This document shows, piece after piece, positions 12,301 to 24,300 of a stretch of DNA of 64,000 nucleotides. Every line of letters begins with the position of its first letter. The first letter of the stretch is position 1. Position numbers and translations under genes: made by a program. Source of the stretch: Branchinecta lynchi (Eukaryota > Arthropoda > Branchiopoda > Anostraca > Branchinectidae); assembly GCA_023053575.1 (NCBI GenBank), contig JAKZAP010000009.1, positions 17,837,869-17,901,868 of the forward strand. Reading direction: 5' to 3'. The notes below the pieces were generated by a model. The model saw nothing but the letters and a program-made list of their open reading frames with translations. It was not told the DNA's origin and searched no databases.

Positions 12301-15300
12301 ATTCAAAATCTAAAGCGCTTGCTAGGGACGAAATAGTCTGTTTTTCAGTTTTGTTCATTTATATCTATTTTTTGAGAAAAAAATGCAGCACGAGAGGCAG
12401 GTTTCTATACTAGTTCGGGCTTCAAGAACACTTGTTTTGTCTGGTTTTAATGTAATGCCAAAATAATTTTACGCCCCACGATAGCACTTTAGATTTTGGA
12501 TATGTTGTAGGGGACAGACAGGCCAATGTCAAAATTATTTGTATTGCAATTTGTTCCAGGTCAAACTCTACATTGACTGTACTAAAATTTATGTTGGTAT
12601 CCCGCACAAATCTTCACCCATAGAACTCAACTGCACAAGTATGCTAAAGGCACAAATTCTCTTCGCATCCGGTATCGTTAAAGTTCAAAGTCAGCACAAA
12701 GTCTGTATTAGAGCTCGGTCATAAATCGTTCAATAAGTTGGGTTTGAGCCTGTAAGTGACAAGTAGCATTTCTGACTTTTGAAATTGTGGTTCTAGCTTT
12801 TCAAGTCTTAGTAGTTTTCGGTCGTAAATTAGTTTGTAAGTGACAACTAGTCTTTCTGACTTTAAAAGTTTTGGTTCTAGCTTTCCAATTCTTAGAAACG
12901 TCCGGTCAATAAATCAGTTTGTAACGGACAACTAGCATCCCTGACTTTTGGGTTCCAGTAAGGTATATAAGCTCGTCAAGTCTTAGCCATTGCTCATTCA
13001 TCATCCATTATTTACCAATCTTTCGTGATTGACTAGTCAGTCAGAAGTGTTGGCAGTGATTAGTAACACGTGATTAACCACTCGTAATGGTGTTCGGTCT
13101 TACATTGTACATCGTAAGTCGGAAATGAAACTATGTGTGCGTTAACGTCAACCCTGGTACCGCTACCACCATTAACTATCTGCCGCTGTACACGCTACGG
13201 TCCACTCTAACCAACAACATATTTTTCGGGATTACAACACCAGTAAAAAAGGGACACACACTTAAATAGTAGCGACACTAGCATCACTAGCGATAGATAA
13301 CGTCCCTGCAGAAACTCAATCAGTCGTGCACCAGCGCTGGCTCCGATAACTCCATATTCCAGACCAGAGCAAAATAACACAAGGGAGTAGCGCCAAGACT
13401 CGACAGAATTGACACTCACTCGAGTAACAGCGATACTAGCACCACTAGCGATAGAGAACGTCCCTATTGAAACTCGTTCAGTCGTTCACCAGCGCTGGTT
13501 CTGATATCTTCATATCCTGAATATAGCAAAAAAATTATACAACCTCCATTGTTTCTTTAGGGTTTGCAGACCGCACCTTTGGTTTACTAGAAATTTCTAA
13601 ACGCAACAGTTTCTCTCGCTTTAAATGCCGCAAGCGTAGTTTGCGGCGCTGCGAGTATGGCACGTTTGTAAAGCATTGAAAGCATAGGTCTTGGTGCTAC
13701 TCCATAGTGTTATTTTGCTCTGTTCCGGACATAGCAAAAAAAAAAAAAGAGACGACCTCCCCTGTTTCCTCCTTGTGTGCAGACCGCATGTCAGGTGTAC
13801 TATGATTTTCTAAACCCGCAAGTTTGTCTCGCTTTGAATGTCGCGAGTGGGCGCCCCTCCGAGTATGGCCTGTTTCCATACACGGAAAGCATAGGTCCCT
13901 AGTTTTATAAGTAGTGAACTGATAGACAAAAATGCTCCTCAGCCGGGATTTGAACCAGGACCCTCTGCTTACAAGGCAGTCGCTCTACCATCTGAGCTAC
14001 CGCGGGGCTTGTGAACAGAGTTCGCTAACCACTACAATAGTCTGTTAGAAGCCGGCCATAGGAACAGTGATATATATATTTTATTCCCTATATTATATAT
14101 TAATATTCCCTAGTGTTGTTTTGCTCTGGTTCGAAGCCTGGATTTCTTCGGAGCGTCGTGGGAGCAGGGCGCGGAACCGGGCTGACCTTGCCGGGTATTT
14201 ACGGTTTTGAATGAATAAATGAATTTTAGTTCGCACCATAACAACGAACAACGCGGTGAAGAAATAAGAGAAAAATGAGACCCTTCACTGTAAAAAGAGA
14301 AATGATTAAAGTTAACTGCAGTATTTGCTACTGGGATAATCTCGTCTCTACTGGGATAAGATCAATCCGAATTAGAAATAATCTTATCTCAGTAGAGACA
14401 GTATTAATCCCAGTTGCAAATACTGCAAGATTGTTTTACAGGGTTGTCAGGTTCAAGGTTATCTTTATTTTGACAAAAAAATCTATCATTAGGCCTACCA
14501 CTTTCCGCTGCTGAGAGCAGAGCTCGAGCGTACAAGAAAAAAAAAAAAAAATCAAATTAACTTAAACATGACGAATCGGACGAATCATACCCAATAACAT
14601 CCATCCGCTAAATAGTCATACAGCTAACCGAAAGCAAGGCCAAGGCACAGTCACAATTAAACAAAAATAAATATATAATAATAAATAAAATTAAACAAGG
14701 ATGGGAATATTGATATATTTTATATAAATAACAAAATAAGAGAAAACACTCCGGAAAGTGAGAATCACTTACCTAACTTCTGTAATTCTCGATCAGTATT
14801 CTTCTAGTCAGATTTTAAAGAAAACTTACCGGCTTGAATCTCACTGATTGGATTGCTCTCCTTTTGTCCCAGGTTGCTGTTCTTTTTATCTCGTTTATTT
14901 TTGCCAAACCTTAGAAGGTGCTAGTCTCTTCAACTTCGGAGAAAGTGCCTCTGCTAAGATTAAAGGAACTCCGAACTAAGAGTTATGGAAATGAAATGAA
15001 AAGTAGCGTGAAATTGTTCATGCTTTTAGGCGATCAGATCGAAAAGAGAATTAAGACTGAAGCTTGCGAGGAAGCTTTACTAACAAAGAAGTTTCGGGGC
15101 GGATTCTATCGCTAGAAAAAAAGTGCAGTTTTGAGTCGCATAAAGAAAGCTTTTAATTCAAATAAAACATTTTTTTTCTTGTAATATTGAAGTATCCCGT
15201 AAACGGTGCCCCCCTCCCCCCCCAAAAAAAATTTAGTTTGGCCTGTTCCTGTTGTCGGTGGGGTGGATAAAGCACAAAAGGCGCGATATATATATTTTGT

Positions 15301-18300
15301 TTATATTTTGACGGCTTTAAAGCACTATAAAACCATTTGAGAACTCGGAAAATTCCAATACTGAGAATTCGGTAAAGCCTCCGTCTCATCTATGCAGGTT
15401 TCGGTAAATTCGGTGCTCGGCTTGTCGAACATACTGCATGACGTCAATAGGAATTTGTTCAAAGGAATCTATTTCTGTGGTAATTGGCGCGAACCTGGTT
15501 TGACCGTAAATGGGGCGGAGTTTAGGTAGCTGTGGCCTTCGAGACTTCGAAGAAACGAGGGGTTACTCACTTGGTAGCCACCACTGTACAGCACCCCGTG
15601 AATACCGGCTGGGAACTGGGCAGTTACTATACAAATAAATATTCCTTCAGCCCAAGCTGACTGTGAATCATATTTGGTAGTGCAATACTGGTACGTCAGC
15701 CGAATTTTATTAGAGCTATATTTCGGTCGTTCTTGGGAAGGGTCCTCTTCAGGCTCAAAGCCGCTCAAGTTGGAAAAACGAACTTGCGGGGGAAAAAAAG
15801 AGCCGAAATATAGCTCCAATAAAATTCAGCCTATCCGTTTTGTACTATCAAATACCTACTATACGGCTGTTTTTGGAGTGAGTAACCCCTCAGTAAGAAA
15901 ACGCCATTGTGGAGAAAGGGGTTGAGATAAAGATGTAAGAACTTTTGTCCTTCAAACCTTTTCCCTTTTTTTCAGTTGGAGTAATGATCTGTCACGCGTT
16001 TCTCTGGTTCGCCCTCTGGTTGATCCTCTCCGCGTGCCGCCATTGGTCATTCCGGATCCGAGTAGGCGTGGCGAAGCACGCCCTCTACTCCGCACCCGCC
16101 GTCCGCCTAGCGGTGGATTTGGAACTAACCCAGCCTGGACAAAAACCGTATGCCCAAGGAAAAACGGAGTATAACCCAATGGTTGTTCTAATGCGTGGCC
16201 GAGCGCTGAACGTAAACGATCCAGATTTGCAGAACCTAATTTTGAACCAGGTTGAAAGGCACAAGTCTGGAAAGGTTTGTGAATTTTAGTTTGTTTCGAT
16301 GATCATCCGGCTATTTTCCATTAAATCCCACTCATTATACAGTAGAGGTATGCCTTTTTTGAACAGTTACTCAAATTTGAACAAATTTGCGGCTAAATGG
16401 TAGAATGAAGATTCAAAATGCCTATTCAAGTTCTTTTAGGGAACCTTAAAGTTTAACTGAAAAGCCAACTTATATTTGCGTCATTTATTTGAATACACTG
16501 GATCATTTGGATTCTGCTAAGGGATTTTTTTATTTTCCACTCTCTGCTCTAGTTATGACGTTCAGAAAACCTGCCGCCATCCCCACAGCGTAAATTCTAC
16601 TATGACGCGGGAAATTTTAATCTCAACACTCACGCGGCTTTTCAGTGGGCAGTGGTGAGCTTGGTGAAGACTGCTTAGTGCCAGAACAAAACAAAATCTC
16701 AACTATTTATTTTACGGCATACAGCACGGAATCAGTGACGGGTAACTAGATTGTCCTATCCCAGCCCTTTTCCGTTAAACTTTAATTACCTACTTTGACT
16801 AGCTGTTATTTCACTTTAGTCAAGTTCATCTTTAATCAAGTTCGTAAAACGTCCAAAAAGGATACCTCTACTGTACTACATAATCATATGTCACTAGAGG
16901 TAACATGAAGGACCACCTCCCTCTGGAAACATGGCTTGTGGGGGCCTCCCATAAAACAAAAGGATTACACTTTAAGAAGTACTTCATCCATCTATATAGC
17001 CTACGCGAGAATAAGCTTAACCTACATACCTGTTTAGATGGATCTCTAAAATGCCTTAACCTCCAATTCAGGTGATGATGATGACGATCAGATATAGATG
17101 CGAATTGTTAGTTTTAAAGGATCTGTTTTCCCCAGTAGCGTATATTCCAATTATGTTTGGGAGGGGCGACAGCTCAGTGAATATATGCTGCCGAAGGCCA
17201 CCGCCTTATCGACCGGAAGGCCCACAATTCTTCTTGTTTTTTTGCATATTCTGACCGTTTTTAACACTAAAAATACCTCTAGGTGTAGAAAACACCTTTT
17301 AAAAAACAACCAAAAACACCAAAATACACCTTGTAATCATGCACACTACGACTCAAAAACTGTTTCTAAGATCAGTTACTGAACCATACTGTAAATAATT
17401 TCGATTTAGCTCCTCAGTTGTTTTTTTTTTGTATTTTCGTGTACGTTTTCCCCGAGAAAAAACTCCTTTTCCGAGATTTCGGATGTAGATCGCCCCTGTC
17501 GCCCGTATTTCGCACACGTTTTTCCAATTAAAAACCCTTTTTTCAAGCTTGGGCTTCAAAGAATATTTATCTTTTTTCAAGAATTTCGGGGGGGGGGCGA
17601 TCGCCCCAGTCGCCCCCCCCCCCCCCTAATATACGCTACTGGTCTTACCTATAACACTAATGCAACCTACTTCGATCTCGGAGGCCCCGATTTATGTCGG
17701 TATATTCTAACCCCTCTAACAAAACCACGCTGATTTTCTCACTTGCCGTGTTTTGCTACCATCAGGCTGTCGCCGGTTGTCTGCGAGAAGTTTTTCCATC
17801 CGGTTATGTAAATTGTTTCCGTGTTTTCGCTATAAGTCAACGGGTCTCGGAAAAGGCTAAAAACGGCCAACACATGGGTTATTAGTTGAAAGCACAGCCT
17901 AGTTTTAAAGTATCCAGATATTTTAAAATAATGCAAGTTGAAGAGTAAATAGTGCGAGGGGTCCTTTACGAAAAAATAGCGGCTTCGACTTTTTATTAGA
18001 TTATTATTAACAGATGCTGAGACAAACACTGTCGTACTTATTAAAAACAAAAATGTTTTACTTTCAGTCAGGAAGTCCATTAGTAAACACAAACAACACA
18101 ATTAATTAATTAATCATAATAATTTAAGTAATTAAGTAATTAATTAATTAATGCAAAAAGAGAAAAAAGGATTGTATGTGTAAGAGGCGTTACTAGCCGA
18201 AATGAGACTCTGAATAGGAAGGTTGGATTTGGCTTCGCTGTGAAAAAAAATCTTGCAGTATTTGCTGCTGGGATTAATCTTGTCTCTAAAAAGATAATCT

Positions 18301-21300
18301 TATCTCTAATTCGGATTAATTTCATCTCAGTAGGGATAATATTAACCCCAGTAGCAAATACTGCAGTTAACTCTAATCCTTGCTCGGAGAAACTTTTAAA
18401 GTGTTGACAGCACGGAAACAACTGTGAAACGAAATCGAAAATAGGTGGCGCTTGTTATAGTCCACCCATGAGTAGGTAGACTGACCACCTATGAAAAGGG
18501 GGACTATGAATAGGTGGACTACACCTATTCATAGGTGGACTGGTGATGGCGCTTGTTACAGAGAAGAGACATAATGGAAGAGTGTCGTGTTTCAGTTCTG
18601 CTTTGCGAATATATCGAATCCCCATCGCTCTTTTGTTGGTATTTTATTTTTAGTTAGTTTCTTCTGTGAAGACGGTTGTTGGGAGTGCAACCGATATATC
18701 CGACATTATATTGAACCCTTGCTTTAAACCATACATCTTAGAGGGATAATTAGCTTGATAACCTAGTTTAGATGATAACCCCCGAAAGTCTGGTTTTTTT
18801 TTCTTTCAGTTCTGCTTTAAATGGTTCTTTCTATATTCCAGCAGTTGTCGCCATCTGACGAGCAAATCTACTGGCTCCGTTCCAGAGCGGCCTCTCCGAA
18901 GCAGTCTCCCGTTTCCGAGGTGCCATCTGGCAGCCGAGTTAAGAAGAACAAAGTGACATTCGAAGACAGCATTTTGGAGTCGGAAACGAGGTAAGGCGGT
19001 CTTGACTAAGTTGTAGCGGAATTCCATACAAGCGTGACGTCACAGCCATTTGATATATTTTACCTCTTGAAAGCAGTCGTTGTTTCGGCAAAGACAGTCG
19101 GTAAAAATTACGAGCCAGTGGGTAAATGCCTTGCCCCCCCCCCCCCCAACCATTTTGGCTAGTGACGCTTCTGAGTACGACTTGTCCTTTAAATTTAACC
19201 GAAAAGGGCTGGGATAGGACAATCTAGTTACCCGTCACTTATTCACTTGAATGGCCTGAAGACCCGCTGAAAATGTGTTACTTTCTTTGTTCCGCTATTC
19301 ACGAACAAATGATTTTCAAATAGTGGAATTTCAGTGTGATTTGTGGTACCTCTATGCGCTTGTGTTTTTGTTGTCGTAGTTGAGTTTACGCTGGGGTGAT
19401 GGCCGCAAATATTCTAAAGCAGATAGTGGAAAATAAAGAAAAGATCCCTTTGCAGAAATAATTCAGTGTATTCAATTATATGACTCAAAATAAGTTGGCT
19501 TTTCTGTTTTACTTTAAGTATACCGCTAAGGGAGATGTCAGCCCTTTGGAATTAATTGATAGCAGATGAAAGTGGTAGATAGCGTAGTTTAAAGGGCAGG
19601 TGGGCGCCCAGTTGTTTTACAGCATTCATGCTCCAGCTGCTCATTCCGATGCGTGCACAAACCACTACCCGCATTCGAAGTGTCCATACCCATTAGTTGC
19701 AAGAATCCATAACATATTAAAGCGAGGAACGTGCAACTCCTTTCTTTGCAGTTTGACTCCAAGGCCTTTCCTGCCCTTTTTTCACTTCAAATTTAAAAGC
19801 ATTATATATACCCTTGTTTCCTTGTGCTTTATGACTTTATTTCTTCTGGGTCACATACTTTTATGTGTGGGCTTTGGTGGTATGTATTCGAACTATGGCT
19901 GAAAACGGATAGTCAGCCACGATGCTTGACAGCGATAGTTCGGCCCAGGTGGAGGGAGGTGGGTAGGTTGTGACGAGGGAATCATTATTCTTTCTTTTCT
20001 TTTTTTTTTACTCTTTTTCTTTACCTCTTTTTTTCTTTTCTTGAAAAAATATTAGAATAGTTTTTCTGTTATTATTTACTGAATAATTTTAAGTTAAAAG
20101 GTGGTTAGAAGATACAGCCACCCACAGGATGTTTGTCTGTTATGTGGTTGTTGAGTTTCTTGTATAATGTAGTCGTTTTTTTTTGGTGAAGTAAAAAATA
20201 TCTGAACTTGAATCTGAAAATCTGAGCATTATAAATACCCTTGTTTCCTTGTGCTTTATGACTATATTTCTTCTGGGTCACGTATCTACTTTTATTTGCG
20301 GGCTTTGGTGGTATGTATTCGAACTATCGCTGAAAACGGATAGTCAGCTACGATGCTTGACAGCGATAGTTCGGCCCTTCTTGGAGAGGGTCCTCGTCAG
20401 GCTGTTGAACGTTAAGGACTGGAGGAAATGAATCTGCAAGATTGAAGATTCGATCGATTGCGATGACCCTTGCCAAAAAGGGCCGAAATATCGCAGCCAA
20501 AGCATCGTAGCTGACTATCTGTTTTTAGCCATTGTTTGAATATAATAGTTGTGTTTTCGCAGATACCATGGTGTCTGTCACCACGGTAACTGGATCTGCA
20601 ATTAGTCGTGTTTGCTGTTACCGTGGTATCTGATACTACGGTTGCTCTGCAAAAACGACAATTGCCGATATTGCGCTTCTCGAAGTCATCCCAAAAGAAA
20701 AGCTGATATACAGTAACATCACTAAATGCCAAACTTCTTTCCCACCAATTTGACAAAATCCTAGGCTCTATTGTTGGTAATGATGAAGGTGATATGACTT
20801 TTTCAGATACCACGATCAGTTACCACGGTAGCTGCATAAACACCTTTTAACCGGGGTATCAGATACCGTGGTGTCCGCAAAAATGCAACTAATACGTTTC
20901 CCAGTCAGTCAGAATTTTTCCAGTCAGTTTGTGCTGAGCAGGATCAGAAGGCACGGATTATCGGGATAGAAACAGGTTAAATCGTTATGCTGACAACCTA
21001 TAAGCGTAAAGCCAGATATATTATTTAATAAATGTATACAAACATGAATATAAGGTTTGAAGCCAAGCTGACCATTCATTACGAAAGAAATAGAAAACCG
21101 CGATTTTAGGTTTTTTTTCTTGATCAGCTAATTATCCCTCTAGGATGATGTGCGAGGGATAAATATAAATTCGGATATTTCGGTTGCACTTCCGGCAAAT
21201 CGTCCTCAGCGAAAAAAAACAAAAAACTAAAAAAAACATACAAACATGACCCATAACGGCTATATAGGGTATTGGAAATCACGAATTCACACAGCATTAA

Positions 21301-24300
21301 GAATAAAACGTATATACATTCTATAGTCTGGTCTCGACTGGGGCACGTATCCAGGAATTTATTCGGGGGGGGGGGGGGTTGCCTTTCGGGTTTTTTTTTG
21401 CCTGCTGGTTGGACAAAAAAGTACAAGAAACACATAGATCAGAGGGAAAAGCCTATAAAAATGAAAATTTTTGTATGTTTCGGAGAGGGGGATCAACCCC
21501 CTACCCCCCCCCCCCCTGGATACGGCCTTGTTTAGACTACTCCCTCAACATCAGCTTCCATAATACAGTAAGAGTACACTATAATAGATCCAGAAGTTAA
21601 TCAACATAAAATAGAATTTTTCACTGTTTTAAATTTAAAGGTAGCGCAAAACTCTCAGTCGGGAGTCTCGCACCTTTTTTCTGTTGAAGGACTATAACTA
21701 AACATATATCCTAGCAAAATTCCGATTAAGCGTTTAATATCGGCTATTTCCCTGCCTTAGCCAAGCACTCCTTTTTTGCTTTCCTGGCAGGAATGTTAAT
21801 TGTGTATTTTTTTGTTTAAATATAGTTCGATGAAACTGATGATCGTGGTGGGTACTAATATGAACTAAACCCCTTAGTGGGTCTGATCCGATACAGGATT
21901 AAAACGCTAGAATGCAAAATACTCCAGATTAGGATACATTGAAATTTCGGACTAACTGGAATCAGATCAGAACAACTTTTCTGCCAGCATCGTAGACAAG
22001 TTGCACATTTTCAAAGTTCCTCGCTTTGTCTCTGCCGTGACTCGCGAAATTAAGAGGCAGGTGGAATGTGCGAAGTTGTTTGTGTTTTTGTGACCATTTA
22101 CGCGTTTTGCACCTGGACGAACAGCAAACACGTATGACCCGCATATGTTGTTTATTGACATACGATTTTAGCGCGAGATTTGCTAAACATTTCTGTCGCT
22201 AGTTAGACTAGTTAAAGTTTAACCGAAGAGGGCTGAAATGTGACAGTTTAGTTCCCCGTAACTTATTCAATTTAATAGGCTCGAGACTGGTCGAGACCCG
22301 ATGAACATGTATTACTTCGTTGCTTTGCTATTCACATAACTGATCTTTCAGTTCAAATTCACTTTATTTTACCTTAATATTCTTGCCGATGACAAAAATA
22401 ACAGCAGAAGTCAAAAACAGTTGAAAACAGTTGCAGAATTAAATTATTCACATATGATTTATTCACGAGTTTTCCACGTCACCATCATAATATTTTACGA
22501 AGTACGTTCTTCATCGGATGAACGTTTTCATTTGGATTTGTTGTGCCTCTATGTGGATAAGTCGCGAAAGAAGGCGAGTGTAAAAGTCAGCGCGATTAGC
22601 GGGGTTTAGAATGTGATGAATGAGCGTTTTAAAACGTATGGTGCGACAACAAAAGTAGGTTCATTATAGATACTATAGGTATTATATATATATATATAGG
22701 TATTATAGGTACGAGAGGTTCTTTAAGTTCGTCCGTTTACATTAAAGTCCTAATCCAAACATTCAGCTTACCTTTTCTTAGGAATCGCATGCCACGGGTT
22801 TATTTTGAATTGAACGCGATTGCCGGGTTGCTGTTCGGCTCGAGAATAAACCCACGCCGAAAGTCTTCTTTTCTAGATGACGAGATTTTCCAGGATTGAT
22901 TAGCAAAGAATTAAAAGACCTAATTGATAATTTTTGTATGTCTTCAGAGGTACCACACTGGTCTTGGTTTTTTAATTTATTTGTATTTGTAATAAACAGT
23001 TGGAGCATTAGATGGAAATTATTATTTTGACCCTTGGCTCCCTACGTGCCATAACAGCTGTCTTGGATAATCGGCTGAGATTTAGTCCAGACAGAGTTAT
23101 TTCAAACCTAGGAAATTTTTTTTTTTTTTTTTAATTTGCTCATTGTTTTACGGTGTTTTTAATGGTTTTAAACATTCATAGTGACAGTAGGGATGGAGAA
23201 TTGTGTATGTGGTAGAAATACCATTTTTTGTGGCCCGCTTTAATCTGAGCGTCCATGTTAATCGGAGTCAGAAACGTCACGATAAACGTCGTTGATTGGT
23301 TTACGCAGGGTTTGAACAAATTTTGAGGGTCATTTGGATGACACTTCTTGTTCTTCCTGGGGTGTACAGGCGTGTTTTGGACTTAGTCATATAGAGTATT
23401 GACGGAACGATTTCTTTCAGCGCCCTGTTGCCACCACCAGAGGACTGGCGGCGAGACGGAGCACCGGAGGATGGGGATTATGCCATCTTGAGGAAGCTAC
23501 CGCTGGTTGCACTACCCGAGGAATCAGAGATGAAGGTATGTAGTCGTGTAGTACAGTATTTGATAGTGCAAAACGGATCCGTCAGCTGAATCTTATTAGA
23601 GCTAAATTTCGGCCCTCCTTGGCAAGGGTCCTCTTTAGATAAATATTCTTGGAGCCCAAGCTGACTTTGAAACATTTATTCAAACAATGTTTACAACGGC
23701 TACGTCAGCAACGATTCTTCATCAGCGATATTTCGGTCCTTCTTGGCAAGGGTCCTCATTGATAGCCTGACGAGGACCCTTGCCAAGAAGGGCCGAAATA
23801 TCGCTGATGAAAAATCGCAGCTGACGTAGCCTTTAAGCACGCGTCGCACAATTTACTATTTATGTTCCAGTTTTCAAAACGATAAAGTCTAAAGCGAGGG
23901 GTTGCCCACTCTCAAAATAGGTGTACACTGGGTGGTGCGCGTGGCGGAAGGGTGGCGCGTCGGAAAATAGCTATTTTTTAGCAAGAGGCGGGTGGGTGGC
24001 GCGCGTGGCGGATGAGTGGCGCAATATGGTGTAAACCAAGTGGCGGAGAGTGGGCAGCCCCTCGGTCCAAAATAACTATTGTATAAAAACTATAACTATA
24101 CATAGATAATCCTTCAGCCCAAGCTGACTGCGAATCATATTTGAGGGTGCAAAACGGCCGCTCAAACCAGCCGCTCAAGCTGGAAAAGGAACTTGTGGAA
24201 AAACATTTAAAGACTCTTTCTTCATTTGCCCCATCATGCCCCATGGTTGGTCACCAAGAACCAGGGTGTACGAGTGACTTCAGGATACTTTGGGTTACTC

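Noticed and set aside
13930..14010. tRNA gene (Thr-like anticodon loop)
   Set aside because: Boxes A and B fit, but the acceptor stem does not pair, the T arm has a mismatch or lost base, and an almost identical copy with shared flanks exists at 38.87 kb; it is a SINE.
18809..18841. Earlier splice acceptor (ttctttcag at 18809) for tinc exon 3
   Set aside because: Would add codons with stops or a frame that breaks the QLSPSDEQIYWLR reading; the acceptor at 18841 keeps phase.
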